DNA from: Streptomyces flavofungini | Lineage (GTDB): Bacteria > Actinomycetota > Actinomycetes > Streptomycetales > Streptomycetaceae | Reading direction: 5' to 3' | Assembly: GCF_030388665.1 (NCBI RefSeq) | Contig: NZ_CP128846.1 | Coordinates: forward strand, 2,046,001-2,110,000 | Length of the DNA: 64,000 bases | Shown here: one piece after another, positions 55,581-64,000 of the stretch | Layout: each line of letters opens with the position of its first letter | How positions within the stretch are numbered: the first letter of the stretch is position 1 | Program-made: the position numbers and the translations under genes | The notes under the pieces: model-generated | The model's database searches: none | What the model was told of the DNA's origin: nothing | The model's input: the letters and a program-made list of their open reading frames with translations, nothing else

Positions 55581-56545
55581 GCGGTCCCCGTTCCTTCCGT
55601 CGTGCCGTCGTCGTTCGTTGCCGGTGCCGTGCCGTGCGCGTCGGGCACCGCCGTGCCGTGTTCCGTGCCCGCCGCCGCGGTCGCGAAGGCCGCGACGAGC
55701 GTCGTGTCGTCCCCCGAGTACTTCGCCGCCCGCGCCAGCCAGTCCTCCAGCTGCCCCTGGACGGCGGCCACGCCCTGTCCTGCGGCGCGTTCGCACACGC
55801 CGGTGGCGAAGTCCAGGAAGCCCTGGTGGTCGGCGAAGCTCTTGGAGAGCCCGTCGGTGGAGAGCAGCACGGCCGGCGGCGGGCCGCCGGTGAGGGGCTG
55901 CCAGTGGGTGCGGGTCTTGCGCCAGGGTTCCGGCTCGCACAGCGAGTCGGTCTCGTCGCCCATGTCGGGCCCGGTGGACAGCGGTGTGTGCGCTACGCCG
56001 CCGTCGTCGACGAGCACGACGTCCCCGTCGCCCAGCTGCCAGCACAGCAGCATGTGCGGGGTCAGGACGGCGCCGAGCAGGGTGCTGCCGTACGCGGCGA
56101 GGTCCCAAGTGGCCGCGGGGCCCTCCCGGTCACGGCGGGCGCGGGCCGCGGCCCGCCGGGCGGGCCCCGCGCCGTGCGCGGGCGAGCTGGCGTCGTGCAC
56201 CAGGGCGCGCTGCCGCCAGCGGTGCCCGACGGCCCGTGGCAGGAGCCGGGCCGCGGCGCGCAGCCCCGGCCAGTTCGCCGCGTCGGCGCCGAGCCGCACG
56301 GCCTCGTGCGCGAAGACCTCCGCGCAGGCCGTGAACTCCTGGACGGCCCAGCGCGCGCCCTGGTCGCTGCGGAAGTGCGCGGCGGAGCCGTGGCCGTCGG
56401 CGACCGCCAGGACGACGGCGCGGCCGCCCGCCGTGGCCTTGGCGGCGCACCGGTCCTGGCTGTACTTCTTGGCGACGCCCTTGACGGCGCCGCGGAGCAG
56501 CTCCCAGTCCGCTGCCCGGTCGAGCGGCGCACGGACCGCGGTCAC
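55577..56545 (-). CDS. PP2C-family protein phosphatase
   Basis: A 322-residue metal-dependent Ser/Thr phosphatase. The metal motifs are VVLAVADGHGSAAHF, LLCWQLGDGDVVLVDD and VLLSTDGLSKSF, and the last Asp is in AAKYSGDDTTLVAAF. It lacks a signal or membrane helix. It overlaps both neighbours by 4 bp (GTGA and ATGA), so phosphatase, kinase and vWA protein are made together. It should reverse the kinase's phosphorylation. Confidence 0.9.
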   Translation of the reverse strand: MTAVRAPLDRAADWELLRGAVKGVAKKYSQDRCAAKATAGGRAVVLAVADGHGSAAHFRSDQGARWAVQEFTACAEVFAHEAVRLGADAANWPGLRAAARLLPRAVGHRWRQRALVHDASSPAHGAGPARRAAARARRDREGPAATWDLAAYGSTLLGAVLTPHMLLCWQLGDGDVVLVDDGGVAHTPLSTGPDMGDETDSLCEPEPWRKTRTHWQPLTGGPPPAVLLSTDGLSKSFADHQGFLDFATGVCERAAGQGVAAVQGQLEDWLARAAKYSGDDTTLVAAFATAAAGTEHGTAVPDAHGTAPATNDDGTTEGTGTA

Positions 56546-57273
56546 CAGATCTCGTCTTCGTCGCCGCCCTTGGTCAGCGGCGGGCCCACCGGCGCCGCGG
56601 GTTTGGCGTCCTCGACCTTGGGGGTGGAGGCGTCCTTCACGACGGCGGTGGACATCCAGCGGATGGCCGCGGCGAGCTGGCGCGGGTTCTTGGCCTGCAG
56701 CGGCTCCAGTTCGGGATTGCCGAGGAACTCCTTCAGCATGCTCTTGTCCGCGTCGTCCCCGATGGCGACGGCGACGCGCACGGCCCGCTTGCCCCAGGGC
56801 GTGCTGTCGATGGCGCGCAGGCCCGCCCGCCAGTCGTCGGTGGGCTGGCCGTCGGAGGCGAGGGCGAGCACCGGGGGCAGGGCGCGCTGCGGCATCGGCG
56901 GGGTCTCCAGGGCCCCGGCGGCGAGCTTGAAGGCGGCGCCCATGTCGGTGCCGCCGTAGGTGTGCACGTCCTCCCAGGAGAAGCTGTCGACCGGGGTCGG
57001 CTCGCCGACGTGCCAGCTCGCGCCGCTGGCGAACGAGATGGCCCGTACGAGCAGCGAGGCGGCGGGGTTGGCGTCGGCGGCCTGCCGCATCTCCGGGATG
57101 GCCTCGCGGATGGCGAAGTTCAGCTGCCCGATCTTGCCGTTGACGCTCATGGAGCCCGAGCAGTCGAGCATCCAGATGAAGTGCACGGGGCGGCTCGCCA
57201 TGGAGCCGCCGGGGAAGTTGTCGGCGGCCTCGCTGGACTCACCGGTGACGCTGGTGCCTTTTGTTCGGCTCAC
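56542..57273 (-). CDS. TerY-like vWA domain protein
   Basis: A 243-residue von Willebrand A protein. The MIDAS motif is complete: FIWMLDCSGSMSVNGK (DxSxS), the Thr in YGGTDMGAAF, and the Asp in LALASDGQPTDDW. It matches the TerY group that accompanies PP2C and kinase genes. The C-terminus is a charged tail. gagagga lies 6-7 nt before the GTG at 57273. It is probably the adaptor that brings kinase and phosphatase to a substrate or assembles the complex in a metal-dependent way. Confidence 0.87.
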   Translation of the reverse strand: MSRTKGTSVTGESSEAADNFPGGSMASRPVHFIWMLDCSGSMSVNGKIGQLNFAIREAIPEMRQAADANPAASLLVRAISFASGASWHVGEPTPVDSFSWEDVHTYGGTDMGAAFKLAAGALETPPMPQRALPPVLALASDGQPTDDWRAGLRAIDSTPWGKRAVRVAVAIGDDADKSMLKEFLGNPELEPLQAKNPRQLAAAIRWMSTAVVKDASTPKVEDAKPAAPVGPPLTKGGDEDEIW

Positions 57274-57406
57274 GCTGGTCCTCTCCAGGTGGATCGGGGT
57301 GCACGGGGACGGGCCGAGGGGGTCGGTCCGGGTCCTGACGGTCTCTCAGTACGAGGGCACGTAGGGGGTGACGTACGGGGAACGAGACGCGGTTGCGGGA
57401 CGTGGC

Positions 57407-57445
57407 GGGCGGATGGGGTGGGCGGATGGGGCAGGCGGATGGGGT
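57407..57445. repeat. three 13-bp tandem repeats upstream of the TerY-like gene
   Basis: Three copies of gggcggatggggt (57407, 57420 and 57433, the last two with one change each) lie in the 193-bp gap between the GAP1-type and vWA genes. The region must contain any separate promoter for the triad, but I see no clear boxes. Confidence 0.75.
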
Positions 57446-57466
57446 GGCCGGTCGGGGCCGTGCGGG

Positions 57467-60226
57467 CTACCGGGCGTGGAAGCCGTGGCGCCAGGCGTTC
57501 CACTCCCGCACCCGTTCCTTGCCCTGGCGGCCGGCGATGACGGTGGCCACCTCGCTGAGGCCCCGCTCGTCGAGGCGGGCCACGACGGGCGCGAGGATCT
57601 CGTGGAGGAGTTCCTGGGCGACCTGCCGCCAGTCGAGGGAGACGCCGGGGCGCCGTGTGGGCCGCCACAGGTAGTAGTAGGCGCTGATCTCCTCCGGTTG
57701 TCGCGGCAGGTCCCGTTCGAGCTGTTCACGTCTGCGTTCATCGAGCATCAACTGCCGGTACGGGGCCATGAGTTCGGGCCCGGAGGAGATCAGGTAGTCG
57801 TACACGGGGGCGCGGGCGAGCTGGGGGGCGTCGGTGCGGACGAGGGCGACCGCGATGAGCTCGCCGACGCCCCGGCGCACGGTGACGGCCAGGGGGGCCG
57901 CGTCGACGTGCAGGGCCTGCAACCGGTGGACGCTCTGCCGCAGGGAGAGCCGGCGTTCGGCCAGATCCTGGGCGAGGACCAGGAGTTGGGCGGTGGCGCG
58001 CTGGTGCCGCTTCAGGTGGCGTTCGTGGAGCAGGTCGCGGGCGAACGCGACGGTCTCCTGGTCGACCCGGTCGGGCGCCGTGACGACGCCGGTGACGTGC
58101 TGGCCGAGGCCCGCCTGGACGAGCAGGGGCACGGTGCAGGTGCGGGCGAGCCAGGGGAGTTCGGCGGGCGCGGGGTCGGTGGTGCGCCAGACGAGCCGCC
58201 ACACCTGCCGCAGCGTCGCCGCGTCGCTCACCCTGCGCCCCGGCAGGATCTCGGTGAGCTTGCCGAAGAGGTCGGCGCCGCGCAGACCGTCGCCCGGTCC
58301 GCCCCAGTGGGCGGCGGCCACGGCGAGGCGCAGCGGCAGCGGCGAGTGGTCGTCGAGATTGCGGCGCAGCCAGTCGCCCTGCGGCGAGGCGGCGAGGTCT
58401 CGCAGTAGGTCGAGCCGCCCGATGCCGCCATCGGAGCCGAGCATCTTCAGGACGCGCCGGGTCAGGGGGGCGTAGTCGACGGCGTCGAGGACGTGGACGG
58501 CCTGGGCGCGGTCGGTGCCTTCGGGGTTGCGCAGGGCGCGGGCGAGCCGCTTCATCGCCGCGTCGACGCCGCGCCCTCCGGCGGCGGCGACCGCGACCGC
58601 GAGCCGCAGCGGTTCCACCCAGGCCTCCGGTGGTTCCCGCAGGGCCCGCCACAGCGCCTCGTCGGCGTCCCCGCCGTACTCGGCCCGCAGCGCCCGCCCG
58701 GCGTCGCCGCCGAGGGGCAACTCGTCACAGACGGCGGCCAGTTCGGCGGGCACCTCGCGGGGTCCGGCGGCTGCCAGGCGGTGCCGGGCCAGGGCGAGCG
58801 CGAGGGACTCGGCGGCGGCCCGGTCGTGGAGGTGGAGCTCCCGGCAGAGGGCGGTGAGGGGGGCGGCGTCGGCGCCGACCGCCCCCACCAGCACGGCCAC
58901 CGCTTCCCGCAGCGCGTCGCCGGTCAGTTCGGCGAGGTCGCCGCCGGACAGCAGGCCCGCGTGGAGCAGGGCGGGCACGAGCCGGGTCGGCGAGAAGGCG
59001 TCGGAGTCGGGGCAGGGGTGGGCCGCGCCGTCGGGGACATCGGGGTCGGTGGGGTCGGTGGCCGTGCCGGTGGGGGCGGTCGGGGCGCCGGTGGGCCGGG
59101 GCAGCGGCACGCCCGCGATCCACAGGCGGGCCGTCCAGGTCGCCCAGAGGTCGGCGGCGGGCGGGCTGCCGGGGCCGTCGAGGCCGTCGTGGACGCGGTA
59201 CAGGTGGTCGAGCGTGGTGACGTCGAAGCGGTCGAAGTCGGCGTCGGGGCCGATGCCGACGATGTGCTGCGGGGCCCGGCCGGGGTCGGTGGCGCGAGTG
59301 GTGAACGTCAGCGAGGGGACGTACGCGGGCGGCAGCGAGGCGCAGGCGAGCGCGATCCAGCGGGCGACGGTGTCCGTGCTCTCCTCGGCCAGGACGAGCT
59401 GGCGTCCGGCCGGGTCGTCGAAGAGGCGGCGTACGTCGGCGAGGAAGGGGGCGACGCGGGGCTCGTGGGCGCGGGCGAAGCGGGTCAGCTCGGCGCGGCC
59501 GAACGGTCCTTCGGGTCGGGGGAGTTCACCGGAGCCGGTGTCGGCATCCGCGCCCGCGCGCCCGTCGGCGGTGGCATCCGCGCCCGCGTCCCCGTCGGCC
59601 TCCGCGGCTGCGTCGGCGTCCGCGCCCGCGTCGGCGCCGGCGCCGAGGGCCGACCCGGCCGCGAGCAGCATGACCGGCCACTCATCGGCGAACATCGCCG
59701 CGTCGGCACCGGTGAGGTGGATGGCCCGGACCTCGCCTCCGGCACCGCCGGTGCGGCACAGCAGGCCGGCGCCGTCGGGCAGACGGCTGAAGCTGAACGG
59801 CGCACCGAGCCCGAGCCCGTTCGCGCCCCGCCCGCACCCGGCGCCGACGGCGAGCGCCACCCACTCGGCGACTTCCGCGTCGTCCGCCGAGAGCCCGGTC
59901 GCATCCGCATCCGCATCCGCTTCCGCGTGCAAGTCCGGGTCCCGGACCGGGTCCGGGTCCGGGACCGGGACCGGGACCGCGCCCGGGTCGAGGCCGAAGC
60001 CCAAAACCGCGTCCGAGCCCGCGTCCCCGTCCGAACCCGAGCCCACGTCCACCTCCGAAGCAGCGCCCGAGGCCGGCCCCCGCGCACGCGTCGAAGCGCC
60101 CTCCGGCGCGGCGGCCGCGCCCTTGAGGCCGGGCCGGGGTCCGGGTGGGACAGGGACGGGAACCAGCCGGACGGTGCCGGTGACCGGCTCCTCGTCGAGC
60201 CGGTAGTTGAGGTGGCGGATGGCCAT
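57467..60226 (-). CDS. GTPase-associated protein 1 (GAP1)-type large protein
   Basis: A 919-residue protein that I assign to the GAP1-related group found in actinobacterial NTP-dependent conflict systems. The start MAIRHLNYRLDEEPVTGTV and the segment FSFSRLPDGAGLLCRTGG resemble the GAP1 N-terminal domain, with a long helical C-terminal part (about residues 400-919). Two acidic low-complexity inserts (about 65-115 and 205-245) are built from Ala/Asp and Pro/Asp repeats. No catalytic motif is visible. It is the first gene of the leftward set, 193 bp ahead of the vWA gene. The GTPase it would normally pair with is not in this window. Confidence 0.6.
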   Translation of the reverse strand: MAIRHLNYRLDEEPVTGTVRLVPVPVPPGPRPGLKGAAAAPEGASTRARGPASGAASEVDVGSGSDGDAGSDAVLGFGLDPGAVPVPVPDPDPVRDPDLHAEADADADATGLSADDAEVAEWVALAVGAGCGRGANGLGLGAPFSFSRLPDGAGLLCRTGGAGGEVRAIHLTGADAAMFADEWPVMLLAAGSALGAGADAGADADAAAEADGDAGADATADGRAGADADTGSGELPRPEGPFGRAELTRFARAHEPRVAPFLADVRRLFDDPAGRQLVLAEESTDTVARWIALACASLPPAYVPSLTFTTRATDPGRAPQHIVGIGPDADFDRFDVTTLDHLYRVHDGLDGPGSPPAADLWATWTARLWIAGVPLPRPTGAPTAPTGTATDPTDPDVPDGAAHPCPDSDAFSPTRLVPALLHAGLLSGGDLAELTGDALREAVAVLVGAVGADAAPLTALCRELHLHDRAAAESLALALARHRLAAAGPREVPAELAAVCDELPLGGDAGRALRAEYGGDADEALWRALREPPEAWVEPLRLAVAVAAAGGRGVDAAMKRLARALRNPEGTDRAQAVHVLDAVDYAPLTRRVLKMLGSDGGIGRLDLLRDLAASPQGDWLRRNLDDHSPLPLRLAVAAAHWGGPGDGLRGADLFGKLTEILPGRRVSDAATLRQVWRLVWRTTDPAPAELPWLARTCTVPLLVQAGLGQHVTGVVTAPDRVDQETVAFARDLLHERHLKRHQRATAQLLVLAQDLAERRLSLRQSVHRLQALHVDAAPLAVTVRRGVGELIAVALVRTDAPQLARAPVYDYLISSGPELMAPYRQLMLDERRREQLERDLPRQPEEISAYYYLWRPTRRPGVSLDWRQVAQELLHEILAPVVARLDERGLSEVATVIAGRQGKERVREWNAWRHGFHAR

Positions 60227-60359
60227 GCCACATTGTGACCACCAGCGAGCGCCGCCCGCAGGAGTTGAGCCAACTTCCCTCGCGCACCGTGCGTTTCACC
60301 CCGTCGCACCCGGCCCGCGGGGCACGACGGCACTCTTGCGCGGCCCGCCGGTCCCGGCC

Positions 60360-61178
60360 ATGGTGACGGTCGTGACCGCCTTCATACTCCCCCATCAGCT
60401 GGTCGGCGAAGGACCTCACAAGGTGCTCGCCGTGCACGGCTGGTTCGCGGACCGCTCGGCGTACGCGCCGCTGCTCGCCGACCTCGACACGGACACCTTC
60501 CAGTACGCCCTGGTGGACCTGCGGGGGTACGGCGAGGCCAAGGACGCCGTCGGCTCGTACACCACCGCCGAAGCAGCCGCCGACCTCGTCGACCTGGCCG
60601 ACCGGCTCGGGTGGGAGCGGTTCTCGGTCGTGGGGCACTCGATGGGCGGGAGCGTGGCGCAGCGCGTGGTGGCGCTCGCGCCGCACCGGGTGCGGCGGAT
60701 CGTGGGCATCTCGCCGGTGCCCGCCTCGGGCCTGCCGCTGCCGCCCGAGCAGGCCGAACTCTTCGCGTCGGCCGCGCACCGGCCGGAGAACCGGCGCGCC
60801 ATCATCGACATGACCACGGGCGGGGCCCGCCCCGAGGCCTGGCTCGGCCGCATGGTCGCCCGCTCCCTCGCGTGCAGCGACGCCAAGGCGTTCCGGGCCT
60901 GGCTCGACTCCTGGACGGGCGACGACTTCCACACGCGCCTCGACGGCTGCCAGGTGCCCGCGCTCGCCGTCACCGGCGCCCTCGACCCGGCCCTCTCGGC
61001 GGACCTGATGCGGCAGACCTGGCTGACGTGGTTCGCGCGCGGCGAACTGGTGGACCTGCCGGGCGCCGGGCACTACGCGATGGACGAGGCGCCGCTCGAC
61101 CTGATCCGCGCGGTGGAGGACTTCCTGCGGGCCGACGACGGCGCGGCGCGGCCCGCTCCCCAGGCTCCCGGCGCATGA
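60360..61178 (+). CDS. alpha/beta hydrolase
   Basis: A 272-residue alpha/beta-hydrolase fold enzyme. The oxyanion region is AVHGWFADRS, the nucleophile elbow is VVGHSMGGSVAQ (Ser), the acid is in VTGALDPALSADL (Asp) and the His is in LPGAGHYAMDEAP. It could hydrolyse esters or C-C bonds. The stop overlaps the P450 start by 4 bp (ATGA), so it forms a two-gene operon and may act on the same substrate. The start at 60360 is uncertain; ATG further in is possible. Confidence 0.87.
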   Translation: MVTVVTAFILPHQLVGEGPHKVLAVHGWFADRSAYAPLLADLDTDTFQYALVDLRGYGEAKDAVGSYTTAEAAADLVDLADRLGWERFSVVGHSMGGSVAQRVVALAPHRVRRIVGISPVPASGLPLPPEQAELFASAAHRPENRRAIIDMTTGGARPEAWLGRMVARSLACSDAKAFRAWLDSWTGDDFHTRLDGCQVPALAVTGALDPALSADLMRQTWLTWFARGELVDLPGAGHYAMDEAPLDLIRAVEDFLRADDGAARPAPQAPGA

Positions 61179-62461
61179 CCCCACCGCCCGGCCCCGCCGC
61201 CGCGCTCCCCGACGTCTTCGACCCGCGGCTGTACGCCGACGGCGTGCCGTACGACCGCTACCGCGTCCTGCGCGAGAACCACCCCGTCGCCCGGCAGGAG
61301 GAACCGCCCGTCCTCGGCTGGCCCGCGGGGCCCGGGTTCTGGGCGGTGACGCGGCACGCGGACGTGACGGCGGTCCTGAAGGACGCGGCGACGTACTCCT
61401 CGTACCTGGGCGCCACCCAGATCCGTGACCCGGGCCCGGGCGACCTGCCGTTCATCCGCCGGATGATGCTCAATCAGGACCCGCCCGGGCACGGCCGGTT
61501 GCGCACCCTGGTGAGCCGCGCCTTCACGCCGCGCCGGATCGCCCGCTTCGAGGACCGGGCGCGGGAGCGGGCCCGTGCGCTCCTGCGGCGTGCGGTGGCC
61601 GACGCCCGCGCCGGGGACGGCGGCTGCGACCTGGTCGCCTCGGTCACCGACGACTACGCGCTCCTGAACCTCGCGGACCTGCTGGGCGTCCCGGAGAGCG
61701 ACCGCGGGCTGCTGCTCCACTGGACGCGGCGGGTCATCGGCTACCAGGACCCGGACGAGGCGGGCGAGCCGGTGCTCGGGCCCGACGGCCGGCCGCTGAA
61801 CCCCCGGTCACCGGCGATGCTGGCGGACATGTTCGCGTACGCCGGTGAACTCGCCGCGCACAAGCGGCGCCACCCCGACGACGACATCCTCACCGCGCTC
61901 GCCACCACGCCCGAACTGGGCGCGGGCGAACTGGAGATGTTCTTCTTCCTGCTCACCGTCGCGGGCAACGACACGGTGCGCGGGGCCGCGCCCGGCGGGG
62001 TGCTCGCCCTCGTGCTCCACCCGGACCAGCTGGGCGCGCTGCGGTCGGGGGCGGCCCCGATGCCCGGCGCGGTGGAGGAGCTGCTGCGCTGGCATCCGCC
62101 GGTCCTCACCTTCCGGCGGACGGCGGCTCGCGACACCGTTCTCGCCGGGACGCCGATCCGGCGCGGCGACAAGGTCGTGGTCTTCCACGCCTCGGCCAAC
62201 CGCGACGAGCGGGTGTTCACCGAGCCCGACCGCCTCGACCTGCGGCGCACGCCGAACCCGCACGTGTCGTTCGGCGGCGGCCCGCACGTCTGCCTGGGCG
62301 CGCACTTCGCACGGCTGCAACTCGCGCTCTTCTACGAGGAGTTCCTCGCCGCCGTGCCAAACCCGCGCCTGGCCGGGGCGCCGGTCCGCCTGGTCTCGCA
62401 CTTCATCAACAGCCTCAAGTCGCTGCCCCTGCGGATGGCGGACCGAAGGATGGCGGACTGA
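61175..62461 (+). CDS. cytochrome P450
   Basis: A 428-residue bacterial class I P450. The I-helix has AGNDTVRG (acid-Thr pair), the K-helix ExxR is EELLRW, and the heme loop is FGGGPHVCLGAHFAR with the axial Cys. It is closest in feel to the CYP124/125/142 group that oxidises branched lipids and sterols, though that is an impression. It needs external ferredoxin and reductase, neither of which is nearby. Its partner hydrolase is translationally coupled upstream. Confidence 0.92.
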   Translation: MTPPPGPAAALPDVFDPRLYADGVPYDRYRVLRENHPVARQEEPPVLGWPAGPGFWAVTRHADVTAVLKDAATYSSYLGATQIRDPGPGDLPFIRRMMLNQDPPGHGRLRTLVSRAFTPRRIARFEDRARERARALLRRAVADARAGDGGCDLVASVTDDYALLNLADLLGVPESDRGLLLHWTRRVIGYQDPDEAGEPVLGPDGRPLNPRSPAMLADMFAYAGELAAHKRRHPDDDILTALATTPELGAGELEMFFFLLTVAGNDTVRGAAPGGVLALVLHPDQLGALRSGAAPMPGAVEELLRWHPPVLTFRRTAARDTVLAGTPIRRGDKVVVFHASANRDERVFTEPDRLDLRRTPNPHVSFGGGPHVCLGAHFARLQLALFYEEFLAAVPNPRLAGAPVRLVSHFINSLKSLPLRMADRRMAD

Positions 62462-62552
62462 AAGGGGAGCCCTCGGGCCCGCCGTACCGCATTCGCCTCG
62501 TCGGATACCGTTCGGGAAAGATCATCCCCAGCACGGAAGCGAGCATCCGGCC

Positions 62553-63812
62553 ATGTACGCGGCAGCCGAAGACGACTACCACGACGACGTGTTCCCGGTC
62601 GTGCCGGCTCCGCAGGACGGCACCCGCTGGCAGGCGCCCGCCGATCTGGAGGCGCACCTGTACGAGCTGGCCGAGGCCGAGGACGGCTACGCCTATCTGC
62701 GGGCGCTCGCCGTCGAGGGCCTGTACCGCCCGGTGCCGCTCACGGACCTCGCCGCGGCGCCGGAAGCGCCGCCCCTGTTCAGCGTGGAGGTCCCCGACGG
62801 CCGCCGGGTGGCGCAGGTGTACACGGCCGGCCTGCTGCCGCGCCCGCACCCCGACGTGGTGTACGAGTACGTCACGCTCGGCACCCTGGCGCGCCAGTGG
62901 CCCGAGGACATCGACGTCATGGTGGTCAACACCCGGACGCCGTGCGAGCAGTACTACCTGACCACGAAGGAGGAGCGGCAGGTCTGGGCCGACCTGCACG
63001 ACGAGCACCACCGTCCCGGCCGGATCGACGACCGCGTGGACACCCGCCGCACCGGCGCGCCGGAAGGACCCGTCCTGCACGGCCTGGCCTGCGGCGCCCA
63101 CCTGTGCTTCGCCAACGGCGCGCCCTGGAACACCCTCGACTGGCACGGCGCGGGCTACACCAACGAGGTGACGCGCCTCGAGGAGTGGTGGGGCGTGCGG
63201 GACCGCGAGGAGTGGCGGGGCGTCCAGGAACGCCTCCTGGACCGCGAAGTCAGCCCCTGGTACTGGGACTTCGTCCTCGGCGCCCGCACCGCCGTGCTCG
63301 CCGAACAGGGGCCGCCCGTGGACGCGGAGCTGTGGCGCCGCTGCGTCGAGGTGACCCTGCGCAACCGCGTCGTCGAGACCGGCGGCCCCGACGTGCCGCA
63401 CCGACCCGGCGACGACCCGGAGCTCGACCAGTTCGTGGACGCGCTGCGCGCCCTGGTCGGCAAGGTCCTGCGCTACGAGGCCCGGTTCCGCGCCGACGGC
63501 CTGCTCCCGCCGGACGGGCACGTCGCGAGTGTCGCGGCCTGGGATCTCGGCCGCGCCTCCAAGATGGCCCGCTGGGGCCGGGGCGCCCGCTACGCCACCC
63601 ACAGCGAACTCCTCACCGCCCTCGAACGCGTCGCCCGCGAGTCCCGCGCGGCGTACGCCTCCTGGGAGGAGTTCTCCGCGGGCTACGTCCTGGGCCGCTG
63701 CCTCCACTTCGACGAGGAGGAGTTCGGCACGTGGTACACCTCGGTCCTGCGGGCCCACCACGCCCTCACCACGGACCCGGACAGCCCGTGGCAGCAGGTC
63801 GCTTTCCTCTGA
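62553..63812 (+). CDS. SseB-like N-terminus plus DUF1266 protein
   Basis: A 419-residue cytosolic protein. The N-terminal 150 residues look like an SseB/enhanced-serine-sensitivity domain (LGTLARQWPEDIDVMVVNTR). The C-terminal 230 residues match DUF1266: WYWDFVLGARTAVLAEQ, AAWDLGRASKMARWGRGARY and YASWEEFSAGYVLGRCLHF. The DUF1266 family is common near toxin-immunity and contact-dependent loci, but its function is unknown. It is probably monocistronic, starting 91 bp after the P450. Confidence 0.75.
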   Translation: MYAAAEDDYHDDVFPVVPAPQDGTRWQAPADLEAHLYELAEAEDGYAYLRALAVEGLYRPVPLTDLAAAPEAPPLFSVEVPDGRRVAQVYTAGLLPRPHPDVVYEYVTLGTLARQWPEDIDVMVVNTRTPCEQYYLTTKEERQVWADLHDEHHRPGRIDDRVDTRRTGAPEGPVLHGLACGAHLCFANGAPWNTLDWHGAGYTNEVTRLEEWWGVRDREEWRGVQERLLDREVSPWYWDFVLGARTAVLAEQGPPVDAELWRRCVEVTLRNRVVETGGPDVPHRPGDDPELDQFVDALRALVGKVLRYEARFRADGLLPPDGHVASVAAWDLGRASKMARWGRGARYATHSELLTALERVARESRAAYASWEEFSAGYVLGRCLHFDEEEFGTWYTSVLRAHHALTTDPDSPWQQVAFL

Positions 63813-63860
63813 AGCCCCCTGAAGCCCTCTGAAGTTCCCTGAAGTCCCCTGAAGTTCCTG
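63811..63860. repeat. five 10-bp tandem repeats after the DUF1266 gene
   Basis: Five units beginning gaag (63811, 63821, 63831, 63841, 63851) follow with exact 10-bp period; the first shares bases with the stop codon. Each unit junction contains TGA, so all three frames are closed within about 20 bp. The rest of the gap to the window end (63861-64000) holds a run of nine G and no visible gene. Confidence 0.85.
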
Positions 63861-64000
63861 TGACGCTCGACGCGACCGCCGCCCTCCGGGCGAGCGCGAC
63901 CCGGGCGCCCACCTCCGGCCGGGGGGGGGCGCGTTTCGGCCGCCTCAGGGCCCCGAGGGCCGCCCCGCGGATATCGCTCGCGCGTACGGAAAGGATGCCC

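Noticed and set aside
63921..63929. Run of nine G as a phase-variation tract
   Set aside because: It lies outside any visible coding region and may simply be a sequencing-prone homopolymer.

Overview
The window is about 73% G+C and has GTG/TTG starts, strong third-position GC bias, Streptomyces-type intergenic hairpins, a lone TTA (bldA) codon and a SAV2148-family HEPN protein. All of this points to the chromosome of a Streptomyces or a very close relative. I see no rRNA, tRNA, CRISPR array, insertion sequence or phage gene.

1-14.7 kb holds accessory metabolism and transport: a MocR-type regulator cut by the left edge, a CDP-alcohol phosphatidyltransferase, a macrolide-type glycosyltransferase whose promoter carries a perfect palindrome, a MarR regulator divergent from a membrane protein, a three-gene sugar ABC importer with no ATPase gene, a small-molecule kinase, a DnaQ-like exonuclease, a SAV2148-type HEPN protein, and two secreted proteins that together look like a copper amine oxidase split into two genes.

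14.8-27.3 kb carries the TreX/GlgX, TreY and TreZ enzymes of the glycogen-to-trehalose route. They are interleaved with an MFS transporter, an M14 peptidase-like protein, a DUF1707-FHA protein and a bldA-dependent NB-ARC/TPR regulator.

27.3-35.3 kb is a run of mostly single genes: an aldo/keto reductase behind a MerR-type 19-bp-spacer promoter, an M24 peptidase, a decayed LysE exporter, a CpdA-like phosphodiesterase, a PDZ membrane protein, LysR divergent from a CTP-synthase-related amidotransferase, and a phenoxazinone-synthase-like multicopper oxidase.

35.7-60.2 kb is the outstanding part. One rightward operon of ten genes encodes a small protein, a TPR protein, a 1,934-residue CHAT protease-TPR giant, a degenerate J-domain-like protein, a GrpE-like protein, an Hsp70 with a Cys4 knuckle, a second ATPase-degenerate Hsp70 fused to TPRs, a two-TM coiled-coil protein next to a one-TM protein with a membrane aspartate (MotA/MotB or ZorA/ZorB-like), and an FN3-like protein. 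Facing it is a leftward operon of a GAP1-type protein, a TerY-like vWA protein, a PP2C phosphatase and a Zn-ribbon kinase (the TerY-P triad). I infer a chaperone- and phosphorylation-controlled signalling or defence system with the CHAT protease as the likely effector. The window ends with an alpha/beta hydrolase, a cytochrome P450 and a DUF1266 protein.
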